Source: Nilaparvata lugens (lineage: Eukaryota; Arthropoda; Insecta; Hemiptera; Delphacidae). From it: 64,000 nucleotides of DNA. The stretch covers positions 1,603,436 to 1,667,435 of the forward strand of contig NC_052517.1 of assembly GCF_014356525.2 (NCBI RefSeq), read 5' to 3'. Under the pieces are notes generated by a model. That model made no database searches. It worked only from the letters and a program-made list of their open reading frames with translations, and was not told the DNA's origin. Position 1 is the stretch's first letter. The number at the start of each line of letters is the position of its first letter. Position numbers and translations under genes: made by a program. Below, in pieces: positions 1 to 9,200 of the stretch.

Positions 1-179
1 GTACTACGTCTAGGAATAGTTCTCCCCATTGTGCTCCTCTGTGAAAATTAGAGAAATTAGTTTATTGAAGCAAGTGAAATTTAACAATCAGTTGATCAAA
101 ACTAGTGAAAATAGTCAATTAGTCACTCAAATCATTAATTGATGAGACTCAATTGAATAAAATCACATTAATAGAACTA

Positions 180-430
180 GTGTGTCTAAAGCTGCATACA
201 CATATTCGCGCTTCCAACCCGCACCGAGCACGCTCCTCCCTCGTACCGCCCTCGTACCACCATCGAAACTCAGTCGCGCCGCCCACGCACCCATCATGAA
301 CGTTACGGAAGATGTTAGATCTTCTCGCGTTCCCCGGTCGAACCACTGTTGCTCCCCGGTCGATCATCAATCGCTCTGCTGGAGTGACGTTCGGTTGCGG
401 AGCAGAGCGAAAGTCTGTACGCACCTTTAG
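180..430. other. GC-rich repeat-like segment, no gene recognised
   Basis: This block is much richer in G+C than its surroundings and is open in several frames, but none of the translations resembles a known protein. It ends in a short motif ('tctgtacgcaccttta') that recurs in related form near 8080 and 53810, which suggests the edge of a dispersed element rather than an exon. Seen in sequence: composition and recurring end. Inference: repeat. Confidence 0.3.
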
Positions 431-504
431 AGAGCTTCTTCCCAGCGAGCTCCTCTGTCCATAATTAAAGAAATTATCATCATCATCGTCATAGATTAGG
501 CTAT

Positions 505-860
505 TCAAGCCTGTTCCGGCGTCCATCTCTTCCTCGGTCTACCAATACTTCTTCTGCCTATTGGCTTGTGGAGTAGGGCATTCAATGGAAAACGGTCTTC
601 ATGCATTCTAAGGACATGATCTGACCACTTATCTCTATATGTTTTTATCAAACTCAACACTGGTTGGACATCACATTCTCTTCTTATATTTTCATTCCGA
701 ATCCGTGCATCCTTTAAATTGTCGTATCTCTGCTGACTGTATTCTTGATTCAAGCTTCCTTGTCAGCACCCATGCTTCACTTCCGTAAGTCAAAGTGGGT
801 ATCGCCATGGCTCTATAAAATTTGATCAAGGTGTTCTCCCGGGCTCTACCTTTAAGGGAT
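505..860 (-). pseudogene. Degraded LINE reverse transcriptase C-terminus
   Basis: Reading the minus strand from about 860 gives a stretch with LTYGSEAWVLTRKLESRIQ, then a stop and frame change, then RIRNENIRRECDVQPVL, DHVLRMHEDRFPL and GRRSIGRPRKRW. This order (YG.E.W, RIRN..IR, W..HV.RM..DR, GRR..GRP.+RW) is the usual C-terminal tail of arthropod non-LTR retrotransposon polymerases. The frame break and the missing catalytic core show a dead, 5'-truncated copy. It lies downstream of the visible exons of the patched-related gene, probably inside one of its introns. The clade cannot be assigned from this piece. Confidence 0.65.
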
Positions 861-869
861 CGAGTGATA

Positions 870-1780
870 AAGAAATTTATTTATTTATTTATTCATTTCA
901 TTGACAATTACAAATCATAATTATAATAAATATAATATGATTGGGAGAAGACAACAGGCATAGCCCAAAACTGTCTTCTCCCAAATTTTTACAAATAAAT
1001 GTTTCAAAAAAGAATAAGGTTAAGATTACACTTTCACTTCAAAAAGTCCAATTTCCACTCCAAAACTAATGACTAAACTAAAAATTTTGAATTTTGATAT
1101 TTAAAAACTGATAAAAAACAAAAATATTTCTCTCAAATCTCTATAAATTGGAAATTTTTGAGTAATTTTGCAAAATTTTATCAATTATTAATATTATCAA
1201 TTATCAATATTATTTGATCAATTATTCAACATCCAATTGCAAAAATTCAGTCTCTTTCCAAGGGAACCTTGGATATTTTTAGAGACATTAGGTGGTCATA
1301 TTAATAAAAAGAAGAGGAAATAGTAAATTAATTGATCAAATCATTAAAGAAATCATGAAACCCACATTAATTTATTGCACCGCGTCAAGGAACGCTTCTT
1401 CCTAGCGTAACAAATAGAGAATACTTGGTACAAAATAATCAATAAAAACATGTGAAAAAGATAAACTATAATGAGTGTCAGTACGTTATAAGCCCATCTA
1501 CAGTGAGTTAATCTCAATTGCTGTTCGATTTCTAAGAAAAATGAGAAGAAGAAAGATGAAATGAAGAAAGACAACACAGGATGACAAGGAAAAGATGAGG
1601 AAGTTGAATAGAGAAAAAAACATGACCCAGTAGTTACTGCAATCTGGTGGCAGTTTTCAGAATCATCAATTTCAAAACGTCTCGACCAATCACGTTCGAG
1701 TAGGCGGTGCCATGACGTGTCGCCTTCCTTATTCTCACTTCTCCTTCTCTACATCTTCTTATTTTCCATACTCTTCTCTG
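870..1780. other. AT-rich non-coding stretch
   Basis: No convincing exon is visible. At about 920-990 there is a hairpin-forming segment with gggagaag / cttctccc arms. It resembles the 3'-terminal hairpins near 6990-7060, 28600-28660 and 62240-62300, so it is probably the end of a dispersed retroelement. The next coding exon of the patched-related gene was looked for on the minus strand and not found. Confidence 0.4.
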
Positions 1781-2040
1781 AAGAGGTGAAGAAGAGGAAG
1801 TAGAAGAAGAAGATGAAGAAGAACAATAACGAGAAGAGTAGGAGAAGAAGAAGAAGAAGATGATGAGTGAGTAGGAGGAGGAGAAAAGGGAGAGGGATGT
1901 GGTGGTGGAAAGTAGAGGGAGATGATGGTGATGAGGAGGAGGAAAGAGAAGAGGAGGATTCATAGTAAGAGAGGATTTGGAGGAGGAGGATGAGGACAAG
2001 ATGAAGAAGAAAAAGAAGGAGAAGATGATTGATTGATTGA
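1780..2040. repeat. Purine-rich simple repeat (GAA/GGA)
   Basis: A long run of gaagaa, gaggag and aggagg words on the plus strand with few pyrimidines. The open frames across it (serine- and phenylalanine-rich on the minus strand) are compositional artefacts. Similar tracts follow at 2540-2780 and 2930-3060, so the intron here carries three separate purine microsatellites. Confidence 0.8.
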
Positions 2041-2318
2041 TTGATTGATTGAGTACTTTATTTATGTAGATTACAATATATACTAGCTTATACAATAGCT
2101 TACAATACAGCAAAGTTATAGATGAATTTACATAATATAGACTAAGAAAATAACTATTGAACTGTATATGATATGAAAAAGCAATTTGTAATATAATAAC
2201 TATAGATAATAATCATATTGTTATGCATCTACATAAATTGGCGGAGCTTTGGACATATCAATGTCCATTCTTTGGGAAGAATATTAAAAATATCCTCCCC
2301 ACTAACTCTCTACCAAAA
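2027..2318 (-). mobile_element. SINE-like element with (TCAA)n tail, copy 1
   Basis: Read on the minus strand, this about 290-bp unit starts 'tttggtagagagttagtggg', runs through 'ccaaagctccgccaattta', and ends 'ataaagtactcaatcaatc' with a TCAA repeat tail. Both ends are shared by the copies at 41782-42065, 49537-49826 and 55752-56042, so the boundaries are real. A short element with fixed 5' start and tetranucleotide 3' tail fits a SINE or the mobilised 3' end of a CR1/RTE-like LINE. No tRNA promoter boxes were recognised. Confidence 0.65.
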
Positions 2319-2384
2319 AGATGATGGAGATGATTAAACAGAAGAAGAAGGAAAAAGAATGATTGAATGAAAAAGACTAAGAAA

Positions 2385-2555
2385 TTGTCAAAAAACCATT
2401 GATTTATTGAGTTTATCAGAGATTTACAATGGAGTAATAACCGAAACCGGTCTTTCTAATTATCAATAAATCAGTGATTTTTTGACAATTTCTCAGTCTT
2501 TTTCATTCAATATGAATAATTACCACAATATCAACTTCTCAACTACACAAAAAAA
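2385..2555. repeat. Palindromic element with ACCGAAACCGGTC motif, copy 1
   Basis: The two halves ('actaagaaattgtcaaaaaa' and its complement) pair around a core containing 'ataaccgaaaccggtc'. The right edge 'tcaacttctcaactacac' is shared, in the opposite orientation, with the copies at 37870-38103 and 51962-52190. It is a foldback repeat of about 170-230 bp of unknown class. Confidence 0.6.
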
Positions 2556-3060
2556 GAAAAAGAATGAGACGTAGAATAAAGAAGAAGATTGTGATGAAGG
2601 AGACTGATGAGGAGGATGGAAGGAGAGTGAATATGAAGAGAAAAGGTAAGTGAAGGAGGAGGAAAAGCGAAGGAAGAGGATGGTGGAGGAGTATGAGGAG
2701 GAGGTAGAGAAGAGGGTGAATAAGACAGACGGAGGAAGATGAGAAGATATTGGAGGACGAGGATGAGAAGAAGAAGAAGAAGAACATCACCTAAAGGAGA
2801 TGAGATTGATTGATTGATTGATTGATTGATTTTTTATTGAGTGCTAGGTCTAGTAAGACCCATTGCACATTACAACAAAACATAACATCACAAAAATAAT
2901 AGAATGTAAAAACTAAATGAGAGGAGTAGTATGGGAAGAAGAGAAAGAAGAAGAGAAGGAGGAGGAGGAGCATGAGGTCAACAACATGGAGAAGAAAAAG
3001 AAGAAGGAGAAAATTATGAAGCGGAAAAGAAGAAGAAGAAAAGGAAGAAAAAGAAGAAGT
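2540..3060. repeat. Purine-rich simple repeats flanking a TTGA run
   Basis: Two GAA/GGA-rich tracts (2560-2785 and 2930-3060) flank a short (TTGA)n run at about 2807-2830, followed by a truncated retroelement tail with 'gctaggtctagtaagaccc'. The right-hand tract runs up to the splice donor of the 3095-3288 exon and into it. Long open frames here are rich in S, F and L and are not genes. Confidence 0.7.
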
Positions 3061-3094
3061 ATTAATAGTTAAAGATGCTAGTATAATTAGTTAC

Positions 3095-3288
3095 CTTTGA
3101 TCCTGAGATTGGAAAAAGAAGAGAAAGTAGAAGAAGAACAAAAACAACAAACGAAGAGAGGGTACACTGACTATGAGACCATCATCACTGACCACTGTCC
3201 CCCCAAAGTAGACCGGAAACGTGTGCGCGTCCCAAGTGATCGGGTTGAACATTATCGGGAAGGTCAGGTTCAGGGTTCGATTCACTAC
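3095..3288 (-). CDS. Patched-related gene, fourth coding exon
   Basis: The acceptor 'tgttatttgtag' ends at 3289 and the donor is CAAAG|GTAACT. It reads VVNRTLNLTFPIMFN, PITWDAHTFPVYFGGT, VVSDDGLIVSVPSLRLL, directly continuing the preceding exon (in-phase after ...IMDE). The last 20 or so residues are a Phe/Leu run encoded by a pyrimidine-rich tract, an odd feature next to the purine microsatellites outside the exon. The remaining exons are expected left of the window. Confidence 0.83.
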
Positions 3289-6200
3289 CTACAAATAACA
3301 AATATCTTGATTAACTCGAGACATTTTCTATCTTGACCTTTTTTACAAGACAAGTGTGTCTTCAATATTATTAGTATCTATATATATAAAAGCGAAATGG
3401 CACTCACTCACTGACTGACTCACTCACTCACTCACTCGCATAACTAAAAATCTACCGGACCAAAAACGTTCAAATTTGGTAGGTATGTTCAGTTGGCCCT
3501 TTAGAGGCGCACTAAGAAATCTTTTGGCAATATTTTAACTCTAAGGGTTGTAAGTTCGTCTTTTAGCATGTATATTCTTCTTCTCCCAATCTCTTAATTA
3601 TAATTGAAATTTCCATATCATATGTTACTATAGAACTATAATCTAGATAGAGTACCTCTTCGAAACAGTTGTTAACTGGCAACTAAATTAATAATTTTGT
3701 CAGGTTGGCATTAAGTTGAGTTGACTTTGTTAGGTTGGCACCAAGTTGAAGATTTAAATGCATTTAACGCGGAAAAATTGATTGGGCACTGCTACTTCAA
3801 TCCTGGGAATATTATATTACTAGCCGTCAGGCTCGCTTCGCTCGCCATATCCGTTTAGCCAGACGTTTAGTCTGGACCCCCGACTGGATTGTCCCAACAT
3901 GATAAAAATGCAGGCGAGCGAAGCGAGCCTGTTGATCTCATTCTTGGACGATCCAGTCGGGGGTCCAGGGGGCGGAGCCCCCTGGCTAGACGGATATGGC
4001 GAGCGAAGCGAGCCTGACGGCTAGTAGTTCTATAATACAATCATATAATAATATCATAGTATAAGTAGTGATGAAGTAGCCTACAATATTTACCACTATA
4101 GTGAGGTCCACGTTATAATGGCAGTGTTTGTTTAACAATGGTATTGCTATCCTTGTCTATCATTCAACAAAGCGGATAGCGCTATCTCTTTCTCGCTTTG
4201 CCAGATCAAAGGATTTTGTTAATAAACCTGTTTCAGCCACCGTCTATTGAAGGCATTGACAAGACAGAGGATCGGCAACGTTTTTGGTGTAAGTGCACGT
4301 CCAGTGCCAACATACCTGTCATCAAATGTTTGGTTGGGATCGATTTAGTATGTTATTTTGAGCACAAAATCACAAAAATTAAACAGCGGTCACCATTAAC
4401 GAGGACCTCACTCTAGCATTTGTCAACTGACATGTTTATTTCATTTTTAAAACTGCTGTCAAACAGCTGTACTTTGTTCAAAGTCTCTCACAACATGCTT
4501 GACGAGCATGTGTGTACACACATATCCAACACATTCCAGTAGTTGGTGTCCACCTTTAGCGCCGTTTGCACAGTGAGGCCCAGTTGCACAAAAGCCGGTT
4601 AAATTTCAATCGTGATTAATTTAGAAGCCGTTACATTTTGTTTAAACGTCATTTTAATCTAGATTAAATGCATATCAGGTCTCGTTTGTTATAATGTCGT
4701 TCATTTTGAGTTTAAGTCACCAGCTGACTGAATTCAGTTTAAGCTTTGACTGTACAAACGGCCCTTAGAGTATGAAATATAATGAAAATTACAAGCATTT
4801 GAAGATGAGTGATTTTCCTGATCTATAAGTGGAGGTAAGATTTGATGTTTCAGTGGATAACCCACCCTGTATTGTAGCGAAATGTCGCATATTATAGCAC
4901 AACACTTGTTAGGTCAACCTCTATCCATAGCCCCCCAATATCAACCAAATCTGGGAGATTTGCATTTTTCATGAAATCCATCATGGAGTTTAGCAAAAAT
5001 GGTCGAAAAATAAAATCGGAATAGAATACCTACAAAATAACTCAATTTCTGTGTTTTGAAATTCAGATTGGTGTGTCACAGCTTTTCAAATTAGCTGCCA
5101 TTTCAGGTTTGTAATAATAATCTGATCTCAGTTATGGAAGCAAATTATGAAAAAATATATTTTTCCTACAGATACCCTGAAAAGTGACCATTTGTGCACT
5201 GATTGCAGGCTGCAAAGAATCACTTTTCCGCACTAGTGCGCAAAGTGAGTACTTTGCGTACTCCAGATTTGCAGCATGACAACACAAAATAGTTAGTAGG
5301 TTATATGGAGCACCAGTGCAGCAAAATAAAAATTAAGTTGGTAACAGTGACTGCTGTGGCTGCTATAGTGAGCAGAGGTGCAATGAAGCACAACGCGCTA
5401 ATTATTAAGTATATATTATAATGGAGGACAACGACAGCACAGTGCCACCACAGCACACACCACACAGCTGCCCCCCGTCATTCAAACACTACTACATTAT
5501 TCAGGCAATTTTACCCATAATTACCCACTTTTCATATTCAATGGTAACTGTAGGAAAATTTAATGTGAAATACGTGCGCAAAGTTCGTTTGCTGCACTCA
5601 AGAAACCATTCCGCCCTCGCCTACGGCTCGGGCGTAAACGTTTCTTTCGATGCAGCAAACTGTCACTTTGCGCACTAGTTGCACAAATAACTATTCTTGA
5701 TTAATTTATCAAGTGAATGATAATTATTATTAGATCAAATTTAATGGGATGAATTGAGTAACAGCTGTGTACAGTCAGTGGCAAAATGGAGAGACTTGGC
5801 ATGGCAACGTTTCAAATCAAATCAAAATTTTTATTCACAATACAACAGTTGAGGGTCCTGCCAAACTCAAAAGGTTTTTCGGCGGGTGCCCAGTTACAGG
5901 AAAAAAATGAGTTACAAAAGATAAATAAACTTAGACAAAATAAATATTACACTTCAAAGATTTTAAGTAAAAAATGAAAGAAAACTTCTGCCAGCAAAAA
6001 TTGAAAAATACTAATAATGTAAGCATATGCTGTCGTTTTTTTAACTTGACGTTTCTTAAATTATGAGTACGTTTGTAATATTATTAGTTTTATAAATTGA
6101 TTGTGCTGTTATTATTGAGATACAACATTACATCCTTCTTAGAGTAATCACGAATATTTGGAGGTAGTCTGTTAAATAAGTAGGGAATTACATGATGTAG

Positions 6201-9200
6201 GGATCTTCTACCATAAATATTATTGAATCTGGGTACTACATATATTGATGGAGATCTTAAATTGTAGGGTGAGGGAGGAGCAAGGAGTCTATAGTATAAA
6301 TTTTCTTTGTGGAGTATTACAATTTTGAAAAGGTAGAAATGTTTTTCTCCTATCTTTCTTCACTGCCATTATAACGTGGACCTCACTATATGTCATCACA
6401 TTGGCAAAATTCTCTCCTATTCTTGAGTTATAAGCATTTGAAGATGAGTGATTTCTCTGATCTGCGAGTGGAGGTGAGATTTTTATGTTTTAGTCAATAA
6501 CTCACTCTGTATTGTAGCAAAACATCTCATATTATAGTTTGTCTATACTACTACTATTTCCATATAATTTCACAGCGAATATTAATTGAACTCTCACCTC
6601 ATCCATGATAAGATCCAAATTGAGTATGTCGTTCTCGAAACAGTGGTCGACCCATTTGGCGCATATGTCGTCATATCTGTAGCTGATTCTGTCCTCCCCA
6701 AACACTATGCTTGCATTTCTCACAAATGGCGTCCAGATCTCTCAACTCCCTCCACGCCTCCACGGACAACAGGTTGTCGCCGCCGTCACGTGGTATCACG
6801 ATCACACGCCCGAAACGCCCTGGAAAACCAGCCAAAATAATGTTATATAATGTGAAATATTTCTTCTATGTTTGGTTTCAAAGCATCTAAATTGAAAAAT
6901 CTACTTTGTGAAAATAATTAACGACTGAAAATTCTGTGAAGTGAACAACTACAAGACTCAACCTATTTGGGACTATGTGTAACCTTATCTAAATTTGGGA
7001 GAGGAATAGCACAAGGTTACCTTATTTTTTCTCTCCCATCATCATTTTGATGATGTGCTTATTGTATCAATCAATAAAGAATAATATATAGATTTTTTTA
7101 TTGAAATGCTAGTTGAACACACTCAAGGATGAATTTTCTATTTTTCCACCGATTTTGACTTATGATGACATCCGATGATCGTATCAAAACCTATGAGTAT
7201 TTGAAATATTGATCCTTGAAGTGTCTTTATGCACGCCTCTCCACTAAATTGAGGCCGGTTGCACAAAAGCCGATTTAAATTTTAACCGTGATTAATTTTA
7301 CGAGAGCAAATCAGAGAAGGCCTTCTTGATGAAACGGGTTCTAGTGGAATTAATCACGATTAAAATTTAACCGGTTTTTGTGCAACCGGCACTATGTACA
7401 TCTAACGGGTGATTTTCATAGAACATGAACTTATATCATTGTACGGAGTGTAAATATGATTACAATGGAGTTGGTGATAATGATTGAAGCTAATAATAAG
7501 GTGTTTTCCAAAATACAAGGATCATTGTTGTCAGGTGTGCCTGGAAATCTATATGAGATAGAGCGCCTGGTCTCAGATTGTGAAGCACAAAATTACACCC
7601 AAAGGGATTTATAATTTGAATTGAGTTCGATTTAATATATTTCGATATAATATAAATTGAATTGATATTTATTTGAACTGTAACAATCGCAAGATATTTT
7701 AGATCAAAACATAATATATTCATCAAAATTGATTTAATTATTATTAAACGAAAATCCCAATTAAATGCTGTAAATCACCCCAAACCAGAAGTCTTAGAAA
7801 ATTTGCTGTAAATCACCCAGAAGACTTCTGCTTCGGGGTGATTTACAGCATTTAATTGGGATTTTCGTTTAATAATAATTATTCATTAATTAGCATTTGA
7901 ACAAATGCAACTTCTAATTTCTTTCCATCTGCAAAATTGATTTTTTCTTAAAACTTCACTCATTAATCAGCTGACTATATCTGTATTTTTACAGAAATGG
8001 TATAAGATATAGATATAAAAAGCTTGGCATCAGCTGATTGAAAGTGAGTTGCTCATGTTCGTGGCGCGTAAATCTGTATGCACCTTAACACTCTCACACT
8101 CTTAACAACACACTAATAATAGACAGTAGTCGGAGTTGTGTATAATTGATACAACAATAATTAGTAATTTGTATATGAATAAATAAATAAATGGTAAATA
8201 CATACCAGCCCGAGTAATTCGCGTTGGATTGAATCTACTACTGTAATTCATCTTGAAATAATGTTCAACGATTGCCCTCTCTGTCTTTCCCGGGCCCTCC
8301 TCCGGACTAAACAGGTATTCAGGGTCCATTTCATACTGTATTCTTTGGTATCTGCAAGAGAGAGATGGAAAATATCAGACAAATAAACAATAAAATTGAA
8401 GAGAATCTGTACTTAGAACTTTAGTAATTCATTTCAATATTGTGGAATGAACAGAAAGTAAAATTCAAACAAATGTAGTAGTAGTTCTGTGAACAGTAGA
8501 CCTCACGCAGTTCTCTCATTCACAAGTATCTGGTGTGACCTGTTCACCGGCTTCTCAAGACATCTGTGTAATGCATGCAATGAATAATCCACTTATCAGC
8601 TGATTATGAATAATTATATAGTCTGATTAATCCTATCTTCAGAGTAAATGATAATATCATAGAGAAACAGTAGCATAAGTCGATACCCTATACCATGGGG
8701 CGTTTATGTCGCTACTTTTACTGTTATCTCAAGCCGATAGTCCACGTAGTTCTTTCCTGTGAAGCTTTATGACGCTGGTAGTCTCTCATATCGTGCCGTT
8801 CATACACTCTTACCCGGTCAAAACAGTAAAAATCGACAGTAATCGGCTTGAGATAACAGTAAAAGTTGCGACATAATCGCCCTATACCATGGGATATCTA
8901 CTTATGCTATTGTTTCTCTATGATAATATGTATATTGATATGGGAGAATGGAGGAAATTCCTTTCCCTACTAATAGTGCATATCCTATTATATTAAGCGA
9001 GTGAATTCTGTTTATATTTTTTTATCTGGTTATCTGGCTATTTATATGGTTATATATTTATGTCCAACGGATCTCGAAAACGGCTCTAACGATTTTCAAG
9101 AAATTTGGAACATAGTAGGTTTATGATATGAAACTTCGATTGCACTAGGTCTCATCCTTGGGAAAACTCGCTGAACGACATTAAAAAGATAATTCATCCT

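Noticed and set aside
1600..1780. Possible fifth exon of the patched-related gene (minus strand, SWHRLLERDW.. frame)
   Set aside because: No frame matches the conserved segment expected after SVPSLRLL, and no acceptor/donor pair in the right phase was found.
1634..2973. Long open frames rich in Ser, Phe and Leu on the minus strand (1634-2113, 2539-2790, 2791-2973)
   Set aside because: They lie on GAA/GGA simple repeats and a SINE tail, show only compositional openness, and none matches the next expected patched-family exon.
6586..6840. Plus-strand ORF across the patched-related exon
   Set aside because: Antisense shadow of the conserved minus-strand exon.
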